Positions 12,176-24,800 of a stretch of 64,000 bases of DNA are shown here, in pieces. A program made the position numbers and the translations under genes. The notes beneath the pieces are model-generated. The model saw only the letters and a program-made list of their open reading frames with translations. It made no database searches and was not told the DNA's origin. Each line of letters starts with the position of its first letter. The first letter of the stretch is position 1. The DNA lies in contig SMMW01000584.1 in assembly GCA_004794655.1 (NCBI GenBank), positions 8,326,001-8,390,000 of the forward strand, written 5' to 3'. Source of the stretch: Marisa cornuarietis. Taxonomy: Eukaryota > Mollusca > Gastropoda > Architaenioglossa > Ampullariidae.

Positions 12176-13818
12176 TCCCCTCCACATACACCACCCCTAA
12201 ACACTCAAAAGTTTTTAATTATAAGAAGGTTAAGGTCTCACCGACTAGTATCAGACTGACCCCCTCCCCCAACCCAACACTTCAATTTGAAAGATCAAAT
12301 TCCAATTCACTGGTTGGGAACATATGATCTGCTAATCACATGGTCACATTAAATTGATAAATTGCTAGCATCTAGGGCCAGTTGCACAACACATTTGTAA
12401 TTTTAAATATTTGTAGGCCTTAAATTTATATGTTCTGTAGAAAGCTTCTAAACTTGTTGCACATCACAATTTTACAACTTCTATAACTAAAATCATTTTA
12501 AATAATATAGAACTGTTTAAACCAGACTCAATAGAAGCCCCATGGAAAACCAGCAAAAGTGAGAGCAGGTTGTCCCGTCTTCAAATTACTGACTAGGATA
12601 GCATATCAAGTTGTATGCATGGCTGATGGGGTGAGCTGAGTACAGTGGGATATAAAAGCAGCAAAGCCGAAGCAGATCACCACAAGACTTGGCAGGCAAG
12701 TCCAATCGTAACTGCAAGCTGATTACCATGATGAGTCAATTACTCCCTAGACAATAACAATTCTTTTGCAAGAATACTATGGTAATGTACATGAGCATGT
12801 GTTGAAATGCAGTTCGCACGTTAAAAATTTAATACATGTTAACAGATGAACATTCAAAGTGTCTCCAACTACATTTTTAAAAAAAATTGCAGACAATGCT
12901 GTGCTTCACCAGTGGTCAATGTTATCTCTTCAAAAATTCTGCTGCAGAAACAATTTTTTTTTTAGTTTAATTTTATTATGGTTTCGTTTACTTGTAAACA
13001 CATGGAGTTTTCATAACCACAGTCATCACTACAAAATCAGTTTAGAACACCTTAAAGTTGTTATATATTTAGAAGAGAAAACCACTTTTAGAACATTGCT
13101 AAAATGCTGGTGCAACGTATCGAAATGAGTCAGGAAAAACATTTATACTTTTTTTTTTTATAACAGTTTTAAGCTTAAGAAACATGCTGTGTAACTGGCC
13201 CCTGAACCAATTAACATGTTCGTCATGTGTCATAACCATTTTTATACTTTCTTAACTTTAGTTTGTATTTTACACCTTCTAAAATTAATTTTTAACGCTA
13301 AAACAAAAAAGACTAATTTATAATGGAATGTAACTCCTGCTTTAACTTAAATTTCCAAATCAAATAACCTCTTAAGAATGCAAATAGCAAATGAAGATGG
13401 ACAAACTGACAGCGAAATCAGTGAGTATTAAGAAAACAAAATGATGCGTAGAAAATCAGTTTTGGAAAATCCACCGGATACTGCTAATTACTTTTAGATT
13501 TGCAAGTATGTGGTGTGTCAGGGATTCGGGTAGCAAAGGCTGTTTACCTATTTAGACATAATTTTTTTTACCTACAATTTATTAATATATATTTTTTTAA
13601 ACTGAGTGAATTTCATGCACACTAAGATAATCTCAGAAAGACAACACTTACCAAGAGTCAAGAAAATGGCAGATTTATGCTCTGTCTCTCAAATTTGGGG
13701 AGATGTAAACTGTGAGGGTTAAAAGCTTATACTGAATAAAATAAGCATGCACACCACAACACCGCACTACAAAAAACACGAGAAGTTACTATATTCTGAG
13801 TTTACCATCTCTGATGGG

Positions 13819-14440
13819 GTAGCATGAAAATGGCTGCTGGTTGATTCGACCATTTACCAATTCAAGATCCTGCGTCGATTCAGCCAGTCAATTACAACAC
13901 AGCCCTCTGTCCATTCGACCACTGAGTATAGATGTTACTGTCTAGTGAAATGACACATTTGTTGCTTGTTTTATGTATACAAAAGGAAACTACATTTTTT
14001 CTATAAGAATTAGTCACGTGATGGGTCAGAAACCACTGTTATCAAATGAAAAGTAGACACTGTTAGATCTGGTGTATTTATACCTATGTATAAGCAAGAA
14101 AAACAATTCTTGCTTAGTTTAATTTACATAAAAGCAGAGCAACTGGCATAGCACAGGTCACAGCCATGCATTTTAGAATAAAAGTATTAAAAATGTTATG
14201 ATGTTATAATATATATAGAAAAACTCTGCTTTATATTTATATTGACTTGGACTTCCTCTCTCTCTCTCATCACACACAAGCAAGATCAATGTGCGTCAAC
14301 CAAAGACAAAAAAGAGAGTACATCAAACTTCACTTATTTCGTGGCCGAATTATCACATAGATGATTTGGTCACATCAACTATAGGCAGTGGTCCAATCAA
14401 CTCCTGCTGTGGTCAAATCGACCAACCCCCATGAAAACTA
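13819..14440. mobile_element. Candidate palindromic MITE with TCGACCA motifs
   Basis: The left end (TAGCATGAAAATGG then GGTTGATTCGACCA) and the reverse complement of the right end (TAGTTTTCATGG then GGTCGATTTGACCA) match imperfectly over about 34 bp. The inside is littered with GGTCxxATCxACC-like motifs. No coding capacity is seen. Exact ends and target duplication are unclear. Confidence 0.4.
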
Positions 14441-17400
14441 CTCATGCATATAGCTCCTCATACAAATCTAGCTTAGTCATGGCGAAATGATGTTTACAGG
14501 ATGCTTACTTTGAGTTGCTGAATGTTTAAGACATGTTTGCCCCATGCTGCTCTTTCCTGAGCGGTCAACACAAAGTTAAAAAAACAGAAAACTCTCATTA
14601 ACTTATGGCTTAGTTGTACAATCATAGGACAGGACTATGCCTCACATCTCAGGGTCAAATATGTCCCTTCCCTTGGGTTTGGTGGAGTTTTTGAATGAGC
14701 ATCTTACTCTCACTCATCTGCTAATGAAAAACTCTTAAATCACATCTATATTAAATGCAGAATGATGTTTCAACTTCATTGCCAAGGAAGAGACTGCAGA
14801 GAAAATGTTCACACATCAAAAGTAACATTAACTGGCATATATTAACCATACATCATACATTAGAAGAGAAATGACAAATGCTACCAATGTCCTTTATCCT
14901 AAAAACATTTACCACTGTTTTACCCTAATCATCCTCAATACACCAACAGTACTGGTACTTGTAGCATGCACACACATGAATGAACCCATTAAATGTGCAC
15001 ATGAAGACTGTTACCGAAATCACAAGGAAAGGCTGCATATGCAAATGAGGTCATGAGGATAGCAGTTTGCCCCCAGTTCTTTGCATACTAGAAAACATGA
15101 GAATTCCCATGGTTTTATAAACATGACAACAGAGATGTGCTAGAAGTTAACATGAAGAAGAAAATCTTTATGAGCCGCTGCCATGGCAACCAGACTTCAC
15201 TGCCAGGAATGCATCTGGAGTATATCTTTTTGTCACTAGCAGGCTGTGAAATTGCAAATGATGTTTCAACACACCAGCAGTTCTGGCTTCAACAGAAAAA
15301 AGTAAAGTTAAAAGTTATTCAGCTGATCAAGTTAAGTTCCAAACACAAATGTCTGCTATGTGCTTAATGATGTCAGAGCTGCTTGTCCTCAAACACCATA
15401 CACTTTACTACAGGTGTGCAGACCAACATCCTTACTAAGGACGACTAGACCAAGCATCAATAAGTCACTAAGCTCCTTAGATAACCTCATTGACTACTGC
15501 TTCTGGCAACTGATACCTGGCAAGTCTGAGCATAATTTACCTTTCTTTGTGGACAAAAGCCATTTGAAAGTGCCATGCCCATCATCTTAACACTTAAGGA
15601 ATGCTGCACAGTCAATAAAAGAAACAGCAGATGTCCCACTGTTTACACGTCTTTAGCAAGTGCCATCCTTTCTCATTCATCTACCTGCCTAAGCTTAACT
15701 CCACAGTTATCAACCACCAGTTAAAATAGTGTATTTTCCTGACAAACATCTAGAGCAAATCTTTCTCCCCAAGTAAAATGCTACCAAGTGGTTTCAGAAG
15801 CTGTGACATTTTTAACTACAGAAAAACACCTAGGGTAAATAAATTGGCAGTTTCTCCACAACACAGTCTCTCTTAAACAACCGCAGCAGAGAAATGGAAA
15901 TAGAAGTATATACACACACACCTTTATAATCAACATCTAACCTGAGGTCAATAAATGCAGACACCATATATGGAAGTCAAAAAAGCTGAGTTACAAACAG
16001 TATTAAGGAATCTTCAAGAATATTTAAGAATCGTTTGCTTTCAAGCTATTGTAGCTGCAATTTACTAAGCACCCTATGACCTACATAGAACCCTGTAATT
16101 GACAGTCTTAAGCGCCAGCTTTGTGTGAAAAAAATTAGGGTAAGAAAAAAGTGAGCTCAAAAGAATGTGCTAGAACTGGGGATGCTGTGAGAAAGAGTTG
16201 CTTTACAAAAAGAAGCAAGCCCCTGATAAGTTATACCCTTTGGTGAGTGACTGCATGGCAAGCCATTCAGTCCAAGGAAATTCAAAACAAAGAAAAGAAA
16301 AGAAAAGAAAAAAACCTAATATTTTGTTATAGACAAAAGGGCGATCAAGAGAGTCGAAGTAGCTTGAGATATTTTAATACAAATTTCCATCAAAAGCAAG
16401 AAAAATTCCAACACAATAAACTTTTGGAATGTTGATAATGACCTAATGCTGAGAGTGGTAGAAGCCACCAATAGGTAAGTATATTTTTTTTTTACAAAAA
16501 CAAGAACTGTCTAATACCTACAGTACAAAGCCAAAACTATCTCTCATTAAAACAGTCTTCAACATGTTTTGTTCTTCGTTCTACAAGGCAGAAGACATGA
16601 TAAATGCAAGTGTCACAGCTGAAAAATATTATCTGCCTTCACCATTACTGCTAATGAAAAGCACTCAAGCAACTGGTAAGCAGAAGACACTACTACCATT
16701 CTCACATGCACAAATCCTATCACTTTTCAAAGCACATGTGCAACATAATCTGGGATATAACAAAATCAAGAATCAGAAATTTCAACTTGCTATCAGGCTT
16801 ACAAACTGAAACTGATTTCTAACTGAAACTAGGGACAGCAGCACTTATCTTTGCCTACAAAAAGCTTGCACGTTGAAGCAGTTTTTTAACATCTTAGCTG
16901 TTTTAGTCAAAATCAAACCTACATCTACAGCAAAGACATCAGTGGCCTTCCTTTCAGAGATTTCATGCTGACATTCAAATGTTACTGGCAATTGAGGAAA
17001 GCTACATAGACACTCCTGAAATGACCAAGCATTGGCCAAACAGACAATGAATTATCACCCTTTTTCAGTTCGTTTACTTAGGGAAGAACTACCAAGCAAA
17101 TAATACGAACACTAGATGCAATGTCTGGGTTGACAGCACCTGGTCAGCTTGAAAGCAACTAAATGAATTGACAGGTGGCTAGAAGTAGAACAATTGGAAG
17201 GTAAACAGTGGTTCAGTCCATCTGAATGTTGCCAACATGACACTACAAATAACATGAGGGCATACAAGAAGAATTCAATGTACTGTGCACAGAAATGTGC
17301 ACACAATCATCTGCTTAAATTTACAAAATTACGCACAGGAGAGAAAGGCAAAGAAAGTGGAAATCACATTTTTTTTCAAATTTATGCAGAAAGAAAGCTT

Positions 17401-20400
17401 AAGAATATGCAGAATTCATGAAGGGAAATATTAGCTTGGTAAATGCCAATATACCATATTTATCAAAGCTGTACAAGTTAAAAAAAAAAAGCATCTGTAT
17501 ACAGATTGGAACACATGAAAATAAAATGCCATCATGACACATTGTTATCTTTTGAGATGACAAAACGAACAAATGAATAGACTACATCTGCAAATTGCTT
17601 AATATATTTAATGTGTTGTGTATGTGTATATATTTCTATATCTGCATTTATGAGTCAACTCTCAAATGAATAAATGATTGAACAAACAAAACTGATGAAA
17701 TGAATTTCATGCAATAGAAAGAGGCAATGTTGCCAATGACATAGATAAAATGTTTTTTGACACCTCAGACTAGGACTTTTCAGTTATGCTTTTGCTGCAA
17801 TGTTGTCAAGGCATGCTTTCTGTGCATAATTTACTTTTCCTGCCTGTTGACATGTCTCTGTATTTTTGTCTGTTAATATGTTGGTGCCGAGTCTGAACAT
17901 GGGCTATGACCCTTCTGAAGCTGTAAGATGTTATATGTTTTTATTTGGGTAAAGCACATTGCATCTACTGCACAGTGAATAATCTGCCTAATAATAATTA
18001 TTATTTTTAAAAGTGTGCAAAACATGAGATAGTGCCTACAAAATGGTAAAGAAGGGGAACATCTGTTACTTAAGTTTTGTAGGTGGAGTAATCCCCCATG
18101 TTACTGATGAGCGGTCAGGAGAAAGAACACCATAGCTACTGCCAAGAACAGACCCGTAAAACCTCAGCTGTTGGTAAAAAGAACAAAAAAATTGTGAAAA
18201 ATGGCTGTAAAAATGTGAGGTCAATAATCTGAGTGGTAACTGGGATTACAAACAAACATAGTCTTATACATAACATGTTATTTACTAGCTTCTCTGAGTG
18301 AATGAAAGTGTGTGCACATGCACACATTATCCTCTTATCTACAGCAACTCTCTTTCTCTGTATGAAATTCATTTCAACGTGGAAATAAGACATTAGCATA
18401 AGACAGCCAGAATGAATAATGTGATGTGGCTCCACAATGGTGCGGAAATCAGACACAAGGATATATTTCAGGTTAACAGACTTCTTACATCATTTGCTGC
18501 TGACCAAAAAATATGGCAGGTTTAGTCTTTTGGCATGAGACAACTATCATGCCCATAGCAAGAATATAAACATTTTATATGGTGTGTAGTGATAACAAAC
18601 TTATTTCTTTCTTCATTTAATTCACAGATACAGAGATAATACATAACAATCTTCAATGTCACCTCTCTAAAAACAATTCTACATAACAACTGTAGGCAAA
18701 GTCAAAAGTAGTGATGGTAAGAATTGGGACCTATGGAAATGAGGTGAACTTATTTGCAATGAAAATGAAAGATCTTAGTGTATAAAGTACATGGGGTGGG
18801 TGGGGGGAGAAAAAGCTCTTTAATATTCATGGCACTGTATTTGGAATAATGGGAAAGGGGAACCAACTCACAAAACTGTTGGAAATGCAACACACCACTG
18901 TCCTCATTTCTGTTCTTTCCTGGAAATTATTGAACAGATGTCGTAAACATTGTGATAGTAGTCAGCTCTTAAATGCTTCTCTTACTTGTGAACAAATTAT
19001 TAATCGTATGCAAACATTTACGACTGTTCTGGGGAAGGATTTCAAATCTTTGTTTAAAACCCTCTTGGTTCGACAAGCCACGATCGTGGCTTTGCCGGGT
19101 AGCACGGGCAAGGCGATTTTCATTACTTTTTATTGCAAAGTTCAAGTTTTCTCTTTTCCAAAAATGTCTAGGTTTCTTGGTCTAATGTTTATCTCAGAGC
19201 AGCAATAATAAAATACAAACTTCACCCAGTGTCGTCTTCGCAATCTTCAGTTATAAGTCAGTCATTGTAATGTTATATTTTTATCTTGAACCAAGAGGAT
19301 TAAACTTGCACCAATCTATAATAAACAATCACAACGTTCTTTCTAAAATACTTCTAGGTCCGATTTTTATTTCATGTGACCAGGCGACCTTACAGGACAC
19401 AAAAATATATCAATATGCCTTCAATAACTGGATTCTAAGAACGATATATTTCTGAAGCAAGTTTGTTGCTCATACAAAATCCAATTCTCTTTCACAATGC
19501 TAATTCTTATTCCATGTTCACTATATAAGGTATGCATTTTACCCATAGTGCTCTTTGTTCACTTTACAATTTATGCACCAAACCACTGGAGGTGGGGGAA
19601 TCACACAGTTATGAAGGGAGGGGTCAAAATATGATGATGTGATGGGCCATAGGAATGGGGGCCATTTTGTCTATAATTACAACTGGCTGATGCACGATAT
19701 ACAATGTTTAAAAAAGAAAAGGAGTAAAAAGCTAATATACAAACAGCACTGGATTAGAGGGAGTGGGCTTCAATCTGTTTAAAACTTGTTTTCTCTTTAG
19801 GAGAAAAGAAAAATATACTTGCAAAACATTTTGTCTCTGTACAACATCCTTTTTCTGTTTCACCAACAAGCTACAGTAAATATATCATCATGCAGGAATA
19901 AACATGTTGCTGGTGAGTAAAAAGTGTACAATAATCCCTGAATATACACATACAAAGAGACTTCCATGTCTATCTGGTGGCCACTGGGCCAGGCACAGAT
20001 CCCACCAGCGTAGAAAATAAAAGTCTGCATATATATAAAACTCTGTTACAAATCACAAGCCACACTTCGCAAGCCTGGCTTCTTGTCGTGAATCATAAAG
20101 TGCAAACTCTCACACCCAACTATTACATGCTGGCCAGATACCACTGGCTTTGCAAAAGGTCTGTACCATGCCAGAGAAGGCTTTGCTTTCCTCAATGATC
20201 ACACTGAAAAGCTGTCTCCATTTCCAAGATGCTACAAATCTTCCTTATCTCAGTCCACATCTGGAAAGCTGTAATCTGTCTTTGAATGCTTACTGTCAAT
20301 TCTCTTGGCTTGAGCAGACACCATATGCAATGCTGCTGGATATTTTTAAGTTTGAGTGGAGATTACACTCTCCTACCCATTCTTGACAAAGACACACTCA

Positions 20401-21307
20401 TTCTTGAGGTACTGATAATGAACATGAGAAGTCTCCCCCCACCCAATATGTTTAATGTTTCAAAATGTTTGCAATGATTGTTGCAGCAAAAATAACATAA
20501 AACAATCAAACATTTCCATTAAATTTTGTAAGATGACACCTGAAAAATATGAGAGCTAGCTGTTTGTTTGGAGCCAATAACCGTTTACATCAGAACTGCA
20601 TATAATTTGAACAATTTTCACAGTAGTATATTGATGATACTTTCAGTAATGCCAAAAGAGGGATCCTAGGCTTCACTTATTGAAGAAACTAGTGCACAGC
20701 CTAAACATGCTTTGTCTGTGCCTTCTTGTGCACCTTCAACCCTATCTTAGGCTAAAGAAATCCGCTACAACAAGTTATATAAAAAACAAAAGATACCTTT
20801 AAAAAAAAAGACTTTTCTCAATATTTCTAAAACGCATTTTTTATCTACCTTAGGATTGGTCTTAGGCTGTCACCTCCAATCTTCTTTAGCTGCTAACTCT
20901 GTGATAGGCAGCATGTGAAATGCCAAAGAGAAAAAAAAAAGAGTCGTTATAGATAATGGGTGTCTTTCCAAGCTGAAGAGAACACAAAGCAGATCTTCCT
21001 TAAAAGGGAAGATGAAGGCCTAATGCCAGACAACCAGGGAATGCTGCAAGGTATGTCCAGAAGTGCCAGTCCTCACAGAAAACTGCTGTCCTCATAATCT
21101 ACAGGAAGAGTGGGAAAGAGAATACAACAATTACCCGCTTTGAAAACCATTTTCACAACAACAATTCTTGTAAAGTTAAATGTTTCAAAACAAATACCAT
21201 CCATTACCTTCCATCAAGAACGATCTCCACAAAAATTCCAGTTAAAGTATGGTTTGTCAGTTTTCGGCCAGCATAGAACTTGTTGACAATCAAACTTTTA
21301 CCTTTAA

Positions 21308-21313
21308 ATTTAT
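21308..21313 (-). terminator. Candidate poly(A) signal of ROR/HR3 gene
   Basis: TTTATT on the plus strand gives AATAAA on the minus strand, about 255 bp after the stop codon. It is the nearest canonical signal; use is not shown. Confidence 0.35.
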
Positions 21314-21567
21314 TTGTGCATGACAGACAAGAAAGACAGTGAAAGATAGCAGGAAAGGCAGTTTCGAAGAAGAAAAAAAATCAGAAAGAAAGAAAACAAC
21401 AATGAAGTCTTGCTCAACAGCAGACTGCGTCAGCAAATGACATGAGGTCTTTCTAGCTCAAACAGACAGGGTAAGTCAGAAGGCAGCGACCCCAACACAA
21501 AAGCTAAAAGGAAAAGGAAAGAAGACACAAAGAGAAGAAACCGTTGTGTGGCAAATCTCCTGACTCT

Positions 21568-21827
21568 TCATGATCCTTCTGGACTATCAACAGAAAACAG
21601 CTCTTTGTGCAGAGCTGGAAAATCCACATCTGGGGCAGACTCCTTAAAGCGATTCAGAATATGAATGTGATGGTTGCTTAGTGTCCTCAGCACTGTTGCT
21701 TGCATTACAAATCGAGCCAGAATCTCCTGATCGTCTGTATGATTGTTGCCAATTTCAATCTTCAAAGCTGCCAAAATTTTCTCATGTAGCTTTTGTATGT
21801 CTTGTACTTCTTTCACTCCGGGTCGAT
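21568..21827 (-). CDS. HR3: ROR/HR3 coding exon 10 (LBD end, AF-2)
   Basis: Begins ATCGACCCGG after ACAG-less acceptor TTGTGCAG and completes Asp374 (DRPGVKEV, the conserved DRPG of helix 9), then residues 375-459 and stop. Contains helices 9-11 and the AF-2 helix [11 protein letters not shown], followed by a short tail SPEGS. His426 aligns with the helix-11 His of ROR gamma (SQH in the vertebrate, SNH here). Confidence 0.94.
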
Positions 21828-24800
21828 CTGCACAATTGAAAGAAAAAGAAAAGTTATGCACACCAGCAAATCATAAACAACAAAAGACAATTAATGTGCC
21901 AGCTCTTTACCCTTTTCTTTTGTCAAATAGGTTCCTGAAGGTAGCGCCCTGTTTCCACCTGTTTAGCATCTTCTTAACCATACCCGAAATGAGAGAAAGT
22001 TATGAGCATACAATACAGACTCTCCAGACTGTATTCCTAATTCTTCAACAACAGCTAATAAAAGAACAGGAGATATGAATTCTTATGTGCTTCCACCCCA
22101 CGCACCACAGCTGTCTTACCTCACCCAACACTGGAGAACACAAAAACCCACACACTGGACGTCATATAATAACTAGGAATGTAGCTATAGTGTTGGTGCT
22201 GCACTCTTGCTTTCCCACCAGTAGAGCAGACATGTGGTCAAACGAAACTGAACGAGGTAGATCACATAGCTAAATAGTGACCCATTCTTTTGTCACTCAG
22301 AAGAAAGGAATGGCCAGTATCAGATCGGGACTGGTGATGGACTCACATGTAAGCCAAACTGGTCAGATCATAAACACTGCCAAATAGGACAGGTCAAGTC
22401 CGGTCACCGAACTCAGGTACCCAGGCAGAAATGGAGAATGGGGGATTTAATGATGGGAATTAATCCAGAGGCACTTAGTGCTAGCTGTGGTTCTGAGGGA
22501 ACAGAATTTGCTCACCGCACATTTATCAGTGGAGGTTAGACAGGTGACAACGATTATAGTAGCACTCTTTAGAAACTGTAGGCACCCAAGTTAAGTTAAT
22601 CTTGGGTAAGGAATGTTTTCCATACTTGGGTGGCAGTAGTTGTCTCATGCTAGAGTCAATGCGTGATTGTAGTTCATAGACTGGTTCGTAGAAAGTCAGT
22701 GACCACCTGTCCATCATGTACTAGCTATGTAGTGATTGGTTATAGCTAGGTAATGGAATAGCAGAGAACGAGTGTATGGTATAGCCAATCAAGATAGACG
22801 ATGATTGTCGAAGATGTGAATTTAACTTCGAGCCAGTCAAGGAATTGAGGTCTTTGCACTGGAATCTCAAGGAGAAGGTTGTAGTAGAGATCTGTTCATA
22901 GCTGTTCAGATTCTCTGCTGCAAGTTAGTCTTGGAATCATAGCTACTTCAGCCTGTCCCAGAGTGCTCAATGCTTCATCACCAGTAGCTATTTGGTCGCA
23001 AACAGCAGAGGCAAAGGCTGGTAGATAAGCACTGGTCCTTCATTAGGCGCTGTTAAGCTCTGACAGCTGATTATGGCCTAAGAGCTGACAGAAGAGACAC
23101 ATAGTAGCAGTCTGATGTGTTGAGCGTCTCAGTGCTCATGCAAAGAGGCGGCAACCATTGATGAGGTTATTCCAATAGATTCCCAGACGTCAAGAACATT
23201 GGAGGGCCCTACATGTTGTGACAGACATTGGTGTGTAGAGATAAGTGACAAGTGAGTGTTAGACGAGTGTAGTGTGTTGTGTGTGGTGGTTAAGCTAATT
23301 AGTCCATGACTCACGATACCTGGATTACCATAAGGAATTGTATTGGGACTCCCAGGAAGCAAGTCCTAATTCGCATTTGAAGTAATTGTATTTTTTGTCC
23401 TCGATATGTAAAACCTCTCGAGTATTAATAATTTTCTTCATACACTAAATTGTCTCGAGTTTGTTACTGGGAACGTACGCTTGGGCTCGGAGTCGACTGA
23501 AGCTTTACTAGCAATTTAGTGTGTTTTGAGTACACAATAACATGTAAGCATGAAATAGCAAAGGCATCGAGAATGTAATTAGCCTAAAGCAGCAGCTATT
23601 CCGACCCTCTGGCCATCTTCGCATGTCCCTTCCCCAAGGTTCATGACAGTGGAGTATCATGCTCACACTCACTAACAACTCTTTAAAGCTGCATGCATAA
23701 CACAACTGTACTGCCACCTTGTTGCACTGTAACAAGCTGTTAACCCTGTACCCACCTGCACTGATGAGGATGAGTGCACTAAGCAAAGCCATCTCTGTCT
23801 CTGTAATGGCCATAGATTGAATGGACTTGATGAATTCAAATATTCTAGACATTAGTTTCTTTTCATCATCATCTGAAAGTAGAGAAAAAATTCTATCAAA
23901 GACTAAATATTTTTACATTGAACATGCACTATGCTGTTTTGCTTTACAAAGATGTTTTTTTTTGATGTGCAGCTAATGGCCAACATGCCCAATTTATAAC
24001 TTCCATACCCTTTACACAGATATAATCAAAGTTTGTACTGCTGTATTATCAGCCACAAATACATGTACAGATGAAGAGTTTGATCAAATATGCATAAATC
24101 TGTGTATGCCTTTTTGTACTATATGAGATAGTGAGAGAGAACATCTTTATTCAGAGTAGGCACATGCCCATGATCAAATGGAGGTAAATAACAAACTTTT
24201 GTAGCCAAACAGAAAGAAATAACCTAAGTATTAACACAATTAAACAGCATACAGGGGCCAAAAATGCATCTGCTATACAATGGGCTAAGTCTTGGGTATA
24301 AAAACACAGTGCTGGCATGATATATCCAAACAGCTACATTTTGCAGCCAAGAAAGAGAGTGTGTGTGTGCGTATGTGTTAGAAGGGGTAAGGACTCACTC
24401 AGATTGCTGAAAACTTCCAATGGCAGAAAATGGTCACCAAAAATAATCCTGTTGGTTAATGGCTCAAACACGCGACATGCCTGTAAAAGTGCCAGCTCAA
24501 AACTCCCTGTAAAGTGATAATACAATAAAAAAAATAAGGTAGGGCATGGCGACAAAGCACAAAGTGGACAATAAAAATGGTGAGAAGACAATCAACAGGA
24601 CACACAGAAGCCAATGTGGTGACAGCAATACAAGAAGAAATTCTTAAAGACTGAAAGTTATCATGAGAAAGAAGAAAATATTAATACACAGACAACAAAG
24701 AACTTGATGGCAACATTTTAAAAAAATATGAGCAGCAGTGAAAATGAAGAAAAATAAACAATGAACAGGCAATGTCAATGAAAATTGGAAATCGTCAAGA

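Larger units (their letters stand above)
8554..21567. other. Long AT-rich stretch between the two 3' ends, including likely ROR 3' UTR
   Basis: This 13-kb stretch has no ORF with a recognised family on either strand. It lies downstream of the stop of the ROR/HR3 gene (minus strand), so its right-hand part should be 3' UTR; an AATAAA on the minus strand lies near 21308-21313, about 255 bp past the stop, but a much longer UTR cannot be excluded. A SINE-like unit (12060-12175), a candidate palindromic element (13819-14440) and a weak (AAT)n-type element near 17950-18010 are the only repeats I can point to. Confidence 0.5.
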
